Assembly: GCA_021229015.1 (NCBI GenBank)
Contig: CM037779.1
Location: 1,798,001 to 1,862,000, forward strand
Direction of reading: 5' to 3'
Length of the DNA stretch: 64,000 nucleotides
Source of the DNA: Solen grandis
Taxonomy: Eukaryota > Mollusca > Bivalvia > Adapedonta > Solenidae
Part shown: one piece after another, positions 49,920 through 62,400 of the stretch
How the letters are laid out: every line of letters starts with the position of its first letter
Position numbering within the stretch: the first letter of the stretch is position 1
Position numbers and translations under genes: made by a program
Notes under the pieces: generated by a model
Seen by the model: only the letters and a program-made list of their open reading frames with translations
Told to the model about the DNA's origin: nothing
Database searches by the model: none

Positions 49920-50063
49920 ATGGCTAACAAATTTAAAAAGAAAGTTGATGAATTTATATCACTGAACAAAGAGTGTCATTTGCAGCAGTAGAAAAAACAA
50001 CAACATGAACTATTGATCTCCAGTCTAGACGCAAAGGAGCTAGACTTAATATCAGGTTTATAA
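49920..50063 (+). pseudogene. Short ORF with an in-frame stop, unrecognised family
   Basis: From ATG at 49920 the frame reads MANKFKKKVDEFISLNKECH and on to LQQ, where TAG at 49989-49991 stops it. The same frame then stays open as KKQQHELLISSLDAKELDLI and SGL until TAA at 50061-50063. The composition (Lys, Glu, Leu; amphipathic) is protein-like on both sides of the stop, as if one nonsense change broke a coding sequence. It could be a transposon ORF start or a gene remnant; no family was recognised. Confidence 0.35.
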
Positions 50064-50326
50064 AATAGTTAACAACATGGTTGCATTAAAAAAAGAAAAT
50101 TATCTCCAAAAACCAAATAGAAAATCAAGACGTATACAAATAATCGTGCCTATGCACAACAAACTGCCACCAAAGATTGTAGAAAATGGAACGGAATGGA
50201 ATGAGACTGGAAAAAACTGCCGACGGATATAGGCATCAGCTGAGCCACTTGAGCTATTCAGAACTCGAGATACACAAAGAGGTTTGACACGAAAGTTGGG
50301 TCATATTTCTCTATATATCCTCGAGT

Positions 50327-51846
50327 GCCCAAACTGCGCCCCTCTAAGATTTAATTAGGAAATGCAACATAAATAAAATACATAGAATAAAAACTGTTCA
50401 CGTACCAATTAATTCTATTAAATTCACATTGAAACCCCCTAAATAATTCTTTTATAAATAATTATTCACTCGGAAATACACTTCAGAAAGACCTCGACAA
50501 GCTGGTGCAGTGGGAAAAGAAATGGGAAATGGAATTTAATCCCAGTAAATGCATTGTTTTAAATATTACTAAAAAGAAGAAAGCACTTTCCTTTGATTAC
50601 AGATTACATGGACAAGCTTTAGAAACAGTGGAAAATGCCAAATACTTAGGAGTTACAATATCAAAAGATCTCTCTTGGAATAAACATATTGACAACATTA
50701 CTTCTTCTGCTAATAAAACTCTTGGTTTCCTCCACAGAAACATCCAGACAAAGAATAAGGAAGTTAGAGAAGCAGCTTACAAAACATTGGTTAGACCTCA
50801 AGTAGAATATGCCTCTACAGTCTGGAGTCCTCATACACAGACATATATAGATAAAATAGAAAAAGTACAACGCAGAGCAGTCCGATGGGTTAATAATAAC
50901 TATTCTTATTACGACAGTGTCACCAGCATGCAGAAGGAACTTGACTGGCAAACCCTTCAGTACAGACGTGATGTCACCAGACTTCTTATGTTTTACAAAA
51001 TAGTAAATAACCTTGTTGCTGTCCCATTACCTGCATATCTTGAAAGACCTGCGAGGATATCCCGCCACTTACACTCTTTATCTTACAGGCAAATTCATAC
51101 TCCAGCTAGCTACTTTAAATATTCCTTTTTTCCTTATACAGTGATACTTTGGAACAGCTTACCAGAAAATATAGTCTCACAAAATGATCTTTTAGCATTT
51201 AAACAAAAGCTCCTCTCGTTTCAGATAGTAGACCGTCCCTGAATCAACAAAAAGATGTTTTTACCAGATCTTAAACCTAACATATTCACCTTTTTTTTCA
51301 GAAAATTTTCTCACCCTAACAAAATTTTTATTTTAACAGTTTTATCCTTGCACAGACGCGCACCTGCCAGTAATACCCGAAAGGGGAGTTTGTGCAGTAT
51401 ATATAGATAGATAGATAGATAGAAATAGCATTTAATACATTACGAGTCAAATATTATGCCATCATTTTGTGTGGTCCTAACTCCGCCCCCTAGGTGACGT
51501 CATAGCAGTTGCGAATTGTACACATATGACTTCCGTTTATAAATGTGTGAACACAGCAGATGGAATTTCCGAGATACTTTTATTTTAAAAATTTGAGTGT
51601 AAAAGGGCCATTCTGCGTGGAAATCATTTTGTATTAAGAAAAAACATATAAAAAGAGTGGTGCTAGATAAAATTTGCAATATTTATCAGTTTGAATCAAA
51701 ATTTCGTACAAAAATCATCTGAGTTTATCTACAGAAACATCGTAAAAAAATATCACAGTTGCTTGCGCGTGTGATAAAATCTAGCGAGACTACAATAAAA
51801 TAAAGGAAGGTGGCGGAGTTAGGACAGGGGTGCAGTTAGGACCTCC
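50327..51846. mobile_element. DNA-type element, second copy, split by the retrotransposon
   Basis: The flanks of the retrotransposon (50327-50474 and 51422-51846) align with one continuous element in RAB40 intron 1 (24174-24846). The left end reads CCAAACTGCGCCCC and the right end GGGGTGCAGTTAGG, an imperfect inverted repeat. An inner pair, CTAACTCCGCCCCC at 51478 and GGCGGAGTTAGG at 51812, is also inverted. Shared landmarks include GAAATGCAACATAAAT, GAGATACTTTTATTTTA and AAAGGGCCATTCTGC. No transposase is visible, so it is nonautonomous. Confidence 0.65.
50475..51421 (+). mobile_element. 5'-truncated non-LTR retrotransposon (end of reverse transcriptase and 3' tail)
   Basis: An open frame runs to the stop at 51240-51242 and encodes the C-terminal part of a LINE reverse transcriptase. 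Key stretches are MEFNPSKCIVL, AKYLGVTISKDLSWNKHI, AAYKTLVRPQVEYASTVWSP, and KIEKVQRRAVRWV. In-frame codons extend upstream of the first ATG to about 50475 (LQKDLDKLVQWEKKW), so the copy is cut at its 5' end, as incomplete target-primed reverse transcription produces. The catalytic palm with the YADD-type box is absent. The 3' end has a (TAGA)n tail at about 51401-51421. The family looks like the CR1/L2/Jockey group; the clade cannot be settled by eye. It sits inside a DNA-type element (50327-51846). Confidence 0.85.
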
Positions 51847-51852
51847 GACGAT

Positions 51853-52043
51853 ATAATACAAGGGATACTACTCCCGATTGACCAAGATTCATACCCTTGC
51901 TGAAAAAACAAAACAACTGTTTACACTGGGAGACTGGCTGTAGGTGCAAAGAATATGAATATACCATCAAAAATGAGATATTGGCATTTTTTCAATGAGG
52001 GTATGAATCTTGGTCAATTGCGAGTAGTATCCCTTGTATTATA
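51853..52043. mobile_element. Palindromic element with about 50-base arms
   Basis: The left arm begins ATAATACAAGGGATACTACT and contains TTGACCAAGATTCATACCCT. The right arm contains AGGGTATGAATCTTGGTCAA and ends AGTAGTATCCCTTGTATTAT. The loop is about 90 bases. It starts just after the right end of the split DNA-type element. Confidence 0.65.
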
Positions 52044-52911
52044 TATAGTGATATATGACTCGCTTTTCGTACCAGACCCCTTTGGAGTGACATCGCTCAC
52101 AAATTTAATTATAAATTCTTGTTTTTATCCTGTTTTCAACCATGCGCGTCTTGACAGTATATTCAATATGTTGAATGTGGACAGTAAACGAAAGAAGAAG
52201 AAGAACTTAAGATAGTCACTAAATGATAAAACAACTACATGTGAATTGTTGACCCCAGGGCTAGTCCTATATAATGTGCTGTTGCTTTGTGATATTTCCT
52301 TTCTTTTGCAAAGCATCACTTTGCCCCAACTAAAAAAATATCACAAAGCGACATATATTCATATGATTACCCCAGGGATATCACAGTGCATTTCAATAAA
52401 ACAAGTAAATAATAAAACAAGTCAAATTTCAGAACAGTCCCTCTAGAAATAGCGATGATAGGGCTCAAGATGAAGATTTATGTATAAATTAACTATTTGC
52501 AGTAACTTCGAGGACAATAACTCACATCTTGGATGGAAAAGCAGGATAGACAACAGTAATACACACAGAATATCACTTTAAATCTATGGTTGCAGCAGTT
52601 ATTTAGACAAGGCTCAGGATGGATACTTAGCCATTTTTCAAGTACTAGTATTAGTTTGTATGTGAGCAGACTACAGTTCCAAGCTGTTTTGTTATAAGGT
52701 TTCATATAGTGATAGTGCTTGAGAAAATGGCAAAGCTGCTGATTTTCTTAGAATTTTTTTTCTTCATAAAAATGGAAATATATTACCATATAACATAAAT
52801 AATTGCTTTACTTAAAAAAATCAGAGTATTTCTACACGATGACAACAAACCAGAAATCAAAAATGAAATGGAAGTAAGATGTATGTCCTTATGCATCAGG
52901 ATCATGACGTT

Positions 52912-53377
52912 AATTGTTCTTCTTCAAAGTTATTTGGCATAGATGTTCCTTGGGTCACTCTCTACCAAAATTGTTCAATTTATTCTGATCTGTTGAAAAA
53001 CATTGCAGCTAGGGGTGGAGCCCGTTTTCCTTATATGTATATACATGTAGTACAAATTTGAAAAATATTCTCCTCTAAAAGTACTGGTTTGATTTCAAAG
53101 TTATTTGGTACAGATGGTCCTTAGGTCACTCTCTACCAAGATTGTTCAAATTATTTTGATTCGTTGAAAAACATGGCCGCCAGGGGGATAAGCCCATCTT
53201 TATATGTATATAGTATGAATTTGAAAATTCTTATTGTCCTAAAGTACTCACTTGATTTATGGATGGCAGAGGGCAGAGCCCATTTCCCACAATATCATAA
53301 GATATTTGCTTGTTCTTTTCCTCCCACTTATACCTGGTTCTCAGGTGAGCGACCCAGGACCATTATGGCCCTCTTGT
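52912..53377 (+). mobile_element. Right-hand fragment of a GGCCCTCTTGT element upstream of POLB
   Basis: Two internal units carry CTTRGGTCACTCTCTACCA and AAAAACATKGC. The right end reads TCAGGTGAGCGACCCAGGAC then ATTATGGCCCTCTTGT. The left end is missing. Confidence 0.5.
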
Positions 53378-53493
53378 CATTGAATAGTATTGTTGTGTAC
53401 TCAGAAAATATGATTTCTTTTGATTTGGATATTACAATGGATCTCTCTTTATCTCCTTTCCAGATTTGCTTGTCGTGGTCTAAAAACAAGATA

Positions 53494-56400
53494 ATGAGTA
53501 AAAGAAAAGATGCATCAGAAGAAAACCCTAACAAGGACTTTTGTGATTTCTTAATGGGTATGTTTATTACCTTCAATGAAGATGTATTGGCTCAGTTTGA
53601 GCTATTAGGAATGATGGATTGGGATCACCCTTCAGGGTGATTGTATGAGCTATACCCCCGCAAAATGCAGTCCATGAAATCATGAACATTTTAAGCCAAT
53701 CCTGAACAATTGATGAATAGAGCTCAAACAGTTCTTGAAATAAATTCATGAATTTCTGGAAATGAATTGTCCTATAACAGTAACCATGACCTGTTTATAA
53801 ACTGATGATGCATCTGCCACAATTTTGAAATGTTCTTGAAGGGTTCTTGGTGTTAATCATGAAATAATCATGAACTGTTAATGAATCCTGTTTGTGTGTT
53901 TGATGTAGTTCATGAAATTATCATAAATATATAATTAATCCTTATTCTTGAACAGTTCAATGATTTATTTGGTTCATGGAAAGCCCTGTCAATGTGAGTC
54001 TGAAATAATCATGAACTTATGATTAATATTTAATAGTTCTTGAAGTGTTCATGTTGTGGATGTAAAACAGAACACAGTGTCCCCAGAGGCTGAGTGGTAA
54101 GAACATCCACCTCAGGATCTGGAGGTCATGGGTTCGATCCCTGGCCTTGACAAAAGGATACTGGTATAGCTCCCCTGCTTTGGGCTTAGCTTATAAGGGT
54201 AGTTGCAGGACTGGTTGGCCCAATGTCAGGATAATGTGACTGGGTATGGTATCATGTTACATGTCTACGGCCAGATACTAGAGTGTGGCAGCACTTTATA
54301 TTTCTCATGTGGACATAGTATCCAAATGACTGAAATACTGTCAGTGGGATGTTAAACGCAGCAAACAAACAAAAAACAAAAAAAAAACAAAAAACAAACA
54401 AACAGAACATGGAATCAAACTTGGAAATGCCTCCCAGTGTTTCCAAAAGCAAAGGTACTCATGAGGTTAGCAAAATAGGGTCATCATGTTTTGAAGAGCC
54501 TTCTTACCGTATCTGAAAAATGTTTATTGCTTTACAGTATGTGGATTTTTTTTTTCAATAGAACTTGCTAACTATGAAAAGAATGTCAACCGTCAGATGC
54601 ACAAGTACAATGCCTATAGAAAAGCAGCTGCAGCAATAGCTAAGCATTCAACCAGGATCAGGAATGGCGCTGAAGCTAAAGGACTGGTATGTTTATAGAG
54701 TAAGGTTCTATAGGTGTTTACATTTTAAACCAAACCTCATCAGTGCATTACTAAACTACACAATTGTGATGTTGAAAACATTTTTTTTACTATTGTCAGT
54801 GTTAATCTCATTTTATGTTACACTAAAATATTTAAAACTCGTAAGTGTTCTGTATAGAGCATTTTAGTATCAACATATGTTTGCATACACCAGGCCTTTT
54901 ATCTCAGTTCACCAATGCACCATTAAATCATCACTCTATCATCAGGCCTAGTACCTCTGTTACAAATGTACATGTGAATCATCACCCAATCATCAGGCCT
55001 TGTATCTCAGTTAACCAGTGTACCAGTGAATCATCACTCTATCATCAGGCCATGTATCTCAGTTCACTAATGTACCATTGAATCATCACTCTATCATCAG
55101 GTCTTGTATCTCAGTTGACTAATGTACCAGTGAATCATCACTTTCATCAGGTCTTGTATCTCAGTTCACCAATGCACCATTAAATCATCACTCTATCATC
55201 AGGCCTAGTACCTCTGTTGACTAATGTACCAGTGAATCATCACTCTATCATCAGGCCTTGTATCTCAGTTCACTAATGTACCATTGAATCATCACTTTCA
55301 TCAGGTCTTGTATCTCAGTTCACTAATGTACCATTGAATCATCACTCTATCATCAGGTCTTGTATCTCAGTTCACTAATGTACCATTGAATCATCACTCT
55401 ATCATCAGGTCTTGTATCTCAGTTCACTAATGTACCATTGAATCATCACTCTATCATCAGGTCTTGTATCTCAGTTCACTAATGTACCATTGAATCATCA
55501 CTCTATCATCAGGTCTTGTATCTCAGTTCACCAATGTACCATTGAATCATCACTCTATCATCAGGTCTTGTATCTCAGTTCACTAATGCACCATTGAATC
55601 ATCACTCTATCATCAGGCCTTGTATCTCAGTTCACCAATGTGCCTGTGAATCATCACTTTATCATCAGACCTTGTATCTCAGTTCACCAATGTGCCTGTG
55701 AATCGTCACTTTATCATCAGACCTTGTATCTAGTCAACCAATGTGCCAGTGAATCATCACTCTATCATCAGGCCTTGTATCTCAGTTTACCAATGTGCCA
55801 GTGAATCATCACTCTATCATAGCTTGATCTCAGCAATGTGCCAGGCTCACCTTAAATAGCAGGGCAAGTGCGCCCAGCTGCCTTTGCATAGCCGGCGGGC
55901 AGTGCTTTTGCACTTTTTGTCGGCAAATTGCCCCTGCCTTTTTGTCGGCAAATTGCCCGTCCTTTTATAGGCATGTGCCACTTGTCATGTTCATCAAAAA
56001 CTCCGGAAGTTAGAGTACACAACTGGGTGTATATTAACGAATCCGTTGCTATTAGCAACAGGTCATCATGGCTACCATTGCTGATGATTGTAGAGGAAAT
56101 AAGTGAACACAAACCTACAACCCTTTGATAATGTTCACGGCTCGGGTTAATTTCGAAGTGAAAGTAAAAGTTGATTCTACGGAACTGTTTTTGAATATGA
56201 AAAAGATAGCCTAATTTGGCATAAATATTTGTAATATTTCAAATCTGGCATTCTGCATCGACACATTATCATACTGTCATAATCTTTATCATTAATATTC
56301 AATTTAACTGCCTCTGACAGATTTAATAGCATGTAAAAAGCATGCTTGAGTATAACTTTGTTTACTTCGGGTACGGTATGGTTGAAGAATCATGCACTGA

Positions 56401-59400
56401 TAAATCTCGTTTACAGCAATAAAAAAAGGTCAACAAGCTTTAGTAGTGTTTTGAAACATGAATGATTGATAAAAAAACTTTAAATGCAGATTTTACATCA
56501 TTATTTGAAATTAAGGCTGACTTTGTACTTACAATGATATGATCGTACTGAAGTGGGTGGAGTAATGCATTGAGACAAAATTGCATTATTTAAAAAAATA
56601 AAAAAATATCATAAGATCTACTGAAAAAAAAATGAATTTTCACATTTATATATCATAAAAGATATAATAAATTTGATTTAAAAAAGTTGATGAATCTGAA
56701 TGGTCTTGGAGATTAATTAAAATCAAATAAGTTTCATGCAAAAAGATTTGAAAGAGTTTTAATCTGAGTCTACACAAGCAACTTAATTTACTTAAAAATA
56801 TTTTCTGTATTATAAAATCCTGTTAAATTGGAAAACATACCTTCACTTTTTAGTAAGTATTTAATTTTAACCCTTTCCCTCATATAGACTCATTTTGATG
56901 CACTCAGTAGGTACCACATAAAGCCTGATCTGCAGAAAACCACAGTTAAACCTTACCAAATTTAATTATAAAGTCCTCATTTCCAGACCACTGAGGAGAA
57001 GCGAACAGCATAAAACCTGATCAGCCTGCGAGTTACTTGCAGGCTGATCTGGTTTTATATTGTTCGCATAGGTCTTTTCATGGTTTCCGCTATGAGGGAA
57101 AGGGTTAAAAAAAAATATTTTAAAAAAATGTTAAAAAAAAATAATGTGGAATTTCATTATATTTTCTGAAAAATATTAGAATTCAGAAATATGTTTTTCC
57201 TCTAAATTGTATGTACACCTGTCCTTTTTGGTGAATTTCCCATGCCTTTTTCATATAATAATAATGTAATAGTATAGTCATCAATGTGAAACCTCTTATA
57301 TTGTAATATGGTGTGCATTAATTAATGTACATATGAAAAAAATGGGGGATTTTCACAATATCCTGAGGGAAGAGGCTTGGATGCTCAATTCAGTTGTTCT
57401 TTAGGCTAAATGAAATTGAAATGCCAGGTTCATATTTTTTCTGTTGGTATTATTTTTATTGATAACTTGAAATGAAGATTTGTAATCAAAGCGTTGATGC
57501 AAATTTGATTTTTAAAAATTTTGTACAAATATTTCCAAACAACTGTTCAAATCTCCACATAAATAAGTCATTCTTGCAGAGGCCTTTTTTAGCTCACATG
57601 AGCACAACGTGCTCAAGGTGAGCTTTTCTGATCGCCTTTTGTCCGGCGTCCGTCGTCCGTGCGTGCGTGCGTCCGTCCGTCCGTGCGTCCGTGCGTCCGG
57701 CGTCAACAATTGCTTCAAACAACATCTCCTCCTAAACGGCTTGGCCAATTTGAAAAATATTTTGCAGGAATGTTCCTTGGATGAAGCTCTACTAAAGTTG
57801 TATAAATGGTTCTGGTCCATCGCATAATTAGGTCACAGGAGCTAAAAATAGATTTTAAAAATGAAAATTTAAAAAATCTTCTTCTCTGAAACCACAAGGC
57901 CTAGCCTTTTGATTTTTGGTATGTAGCATGATCTTATGACTCTCTACCAGGATTGTACAAATTATGACCCTGGGGTCAAAATTGGCTCCGCCCCAGGGGT
58001 CACTTGATTTCACATAGGCATTTGATTTTTGGTATGTAGCATCATCTTATGGGCCACTACCAAGATTGTACAAATCATAGCCCTATGGTGATAAATGACC
58101 CCGCACCAGGGGTCACTTGTTTTACATAGAGTTATATAGGAAAATCTTAAAAAATCTTCTTCCATGAATGCATAAGGCCTAGAGCTTAGATATTTGGTAT
58201 GAAGCATCATCTTATGGGCCACTACCAAGATTGTACAAATCATAGCCCTATGGTGATAAATGACCCCGCACCAGGGGTCACTTGTTTTACATAGAGTTAT
58301 GTAGGAAAATCTTAAAAAATCTTCTTCTATGAATCCATAAGGCCTAGAGCTTAGATATTTGGTATGTAGCATCATCTTATGGGCCACTACCAAGATTGTA
58401 CAAATCATAGCCCTATGGTGATAAATGACCCCACACCAGGGTCACTTGTTTACATAGAGTTAAATAGGAAAATCTTAAAAAATCTTCTTCTATGAATCAA
58501 TAAGGCCTAGAGCTAAGATTTTTGGTATGTAGTAGCATCTAATGGTTCATTACAAAGATTTTCAAAGTCTTGGCCCTACAGTGATTTCTCTGAAACCATA
58601 TGGCCCATTGCTTAGATATTTGGTGTGTAGTATTGTCAGGGGTAAAATGTTTTAGATTAAGTTATATCAGAATCCTTGTCTGTTTAAAAACCTTGACATC
58701 AGTTGAAGCAATGGTACTCAGGTGAGCGATTCAGGGCCATCATGGCCCTCTTGTTTAATATCTTAATTTGAAAAAAAAATGTTGAAATGTCTGTTTAAAA
58801 AGATATAAATGGACCACTGATCAACATAACTGTCTGAATCTGGAAGAAATGTACAAAAGCTGCTGTAAAACAAAATTTCTTGTCTGAAAATGCAGGAGAT
58901 GGCTTCTCAAGGGTTTGAACTTAAACAATTTTCTTGGGGTGCCCCCCCCACACACACACCTACTCCCAATTTGGCTCTACGCGCCTCAAAGTGCCCTTTT
59001 AGGCACCACCACCCGGCCCTTTTCAAATCCTAGCTGGTCAAGCCTTGTATCTCAGTTCACCAATGTTCCAGTGAACCATCACTCTATCATCATGCCTTGT
59101 ATCTCAGTTCCCCAATGTGCCAGTGAATCATCACTCTATCATCAGGCCTTGTTTTTAGCTCACATGAGCACAACGTGCTCAAGGTGAGCTTTTCTGATCG
59201 CCTTTTGTCCGGCGTCCGGCGTCCGTGCGTGCGTGCGTGCGTCCGTGCGTCCGGCGTCAACAATTGCTTCAAACAACATCTCCTCCTAAACGGCTTGGCC
59301 AATTTGTAAAATATTTTGCAGGAATGTTCCTTAGATGAAGCTCTACTAAAGTTGTATAAATGGTTCTGGTCCATCGCATAATTAGGTCACAGGAGCTAAA

Positions 59401-62400
59401 AATAGATTTTAAAAATGAAAATTTAAAAAATCTTCTTCTCTGAAACCACAAGGCCTAGCCTTTTGATTTTTGGTATGTAGCATGATCTTATGGGCCACTA
59501 CCAAGATTGTACAAATCATAGCCCTATGGTGATAAATGACCCCGCACCAGGGGTCACTTGTTTTACATAGAGTTATATAGAAAAATCTTAAAAAATCTTC
59601 TTCTATGAATCCATAAGGCCTAGAGCTTAGATATTTGGTATGTAGCATCATCTTATGGGCCACTACCAAGATTGTACAAATCATAGCCCTATGGTGATAA
59701 ATGACCCCGCACCAGGGGTCACTTGTTTTACATAGAGTTATATAGAAAAATCTTAAAAAATCTTCTTCTATGAATCCATAAGGCCTAGAGCTTAGATATT
59801 TGGTATAAAGCATCATCTTATGGGCCACTACCAAGATTGTACAAATAATAGCCCTATGGTGATAAATGACCCCGCACCAGGGGTCACTTGTTTTACATAG
59901 AGTTATATAGGAAAATCTTAAAAAATCTTCTCCTATGAATCCATAAGGCCTAGAGCTTAGATATTTGGTATGTAGCATCATCTTATGGGCCACTACCAAG
60001 ATTGTACAAATCATAGCCCTATGGTGATAAATGACCCCGCACCAGGGGTCACTTGTTTTACATAGAGTTATATAGGAAAATCTTAAAAAATCTTCTTCCA
60101 TGAATGCATAAGGCCTAGAGCTTAGATATTTGGTATGAAGCATAATCTTATGGGCCACTACCAAGATTGTACAAATCATAGCCCTATGGTGATAAATGAC
60201 CCCGCACCAGGGGTCACTTGTTTTACATAGAGTTATATAGGAAAATCTTAAAAAATCTTCTTCTATGAATCCATAAGGCCTAGAGCTTAGATATTTGGTA
60301 TGTAGCATCATCTTATGGGCCACTACCAAGATTGTACAAATCATAGCCCTATGGTGATAAATGACCCCGCACCAGGGGTCACTTGTTTTACATAGAGTTA
60401 TATAGAAAATCTTAAAAAATCTTCTTCTATGAATCCATAAGGCCTAGAGCTTAGATATTTGGTATAAAGCATCATCTTATGGGCCACCACCAAGATTGTA
60501 CAAATCATAGCCCTATGGTGATAAATGACCCCGCACCAGGGGTCACTTGTTTTACATAGAGTTATATAGGAAAATCTTAAAAAATCTTCTTCCATGAATG
60601 CATAAGGCCTAGAGCTTAGATATTTGGTATGAAGCATCATCTTATGGGCCACTACCAAGTTTGTACAAATCATAGCCCTATGGTGATAAATGACCCCGCA
60701 CCAGGGGTCACTTGTTTTACATAGAGTTATATAGGAAAATCTTAAAAAATCTTCTTCCATGAATGCATAAGGCCTAGAGCTTAGATATTTGGTATGAAGC
60801 ATAATCTTATGGGCCACTACCAAGATTGTACAAATCATAGCCCTATGGTGATAAATGACCCCACACCAGGGGTCACTTGTTTTACATAGAGTTAAATAGG
60901 AAAATCTTAAAAAAATCTTCTTCTATGAATCCATAGGCCTAGAGCTTAGTATTTGGTATGTAGCATCATCTTATGGGCCACTACCAAGATTGTACAAATC
61001 ATAGCCCAATGGTGATAAATGACCCACACCTGGGGTCACTTGTTTTACATAGAGTTAAATAGGAAAATCTTAAAAAAATCTTCTTCTATGAATCAATAAG
61101 GCCTAGAGCTAAGATTTTTGGTATGTAGTAGCATCTAATGGTTCATTACAAAGATTTTCAAAGTCTTGGCCCTACGGTGATAAATGACCCTGCGCCCAAG
61201 TCTTCTCTGAAACCATATAGCCCATTGCTTAGATATTTGGTGTGTAGTATTGTCAGGGGTAAAATGTTTTAGATTAAGTTATATCAGAATCCTTGTCTGT
61301 TTAAAAACCTTGACATCAGTTGAAGCAATGGTACTCAGGTGAGCGATTCAGGGTCATCATGGCCCTCTTGTTCAGTTTACCAATGTTCCAGTGAATCATC
61401 ACTCTATCATCAGGCCTTGTATCTCAGTTCACCAATGTACCATTGAATCATCACTCTATCATCAGGCCTTGTATCTCAGTTCACCAATGTGCCAGTGAAT
61501 CATCACTCTATCATCAGGCCTTGTATCTCAGTTCACCAATGTGCCAGTGAATCATCACTCAATCATCAGGCCTTGTATCTCAGTTTACCAATCTGTCAGT
61601 GAATCATCACTCTATCATCAGGCCTTGTATCTCAGTCAACCATTGTGTCAGTGAATCATCACTCTATCATCAGGCCTTGTATCTCAGTCAACCAATGTGC
61701 CAGTGAATCATCACTCTATCATCAGGCCTTGTATCTCAGTCAACCAATGTGCCAGTGAATCATCACTCTATCATCATGCCTTGTATCTCAGTTCACCAAT
61801 GTGCCAGTGAATCATCACTCTATCACCAGGCCTTGTACTCAGTCAACCAATGTGCCAGTGAATCATCACTCTATCATCAGGCCTTGTATCTCAGTCAACC
61901 AATGTGCCAGTGAATCATCACTTTATCATCATGCCTTGTATCTCAGTCAACCAATGTGCCAGTGAATCATCACTCTATCATCAGGCCTTGTATCTCAGTC
62001 AACCAATGTGCCAGTGAATCATCACTCTATCATCAGGCCTTGTTTTTCAGTTCCAGTGAATCATCACTTTATCATCATGCATTGTATCTCAGTCAACCAA
62101 TGTGCCAGTAAATCATCACTCTATCATCATGCCTTGTATCTCAGTTCACCAATGTACCAGTGAATCATCACTCAATCATCAGGCCTTGTATCTCAGTCAA
62201 CCAATGTGCCAGTGAATCATCACACTATCATCAGGCCTTGTATCTCAGTCAACCAATGTGCCAGTGAATCATCACTCTATCATCAGGCGTTCACCAATGT
62301 GCCAGTGAATCATCACTATCATCATGCCTTGTATCTCAGTTCACCAATGTGCCAGTGAATCATCACTCTATCATCATGCCTTGTATCTCAGTTCACCAAT

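Noticed and set aside
54893..55830. Regular repeats resembling a CRISPR array
   Set aside because: Units are head to tail with no unique spacers, in a eukaryotic intron; it is a minisatellite.
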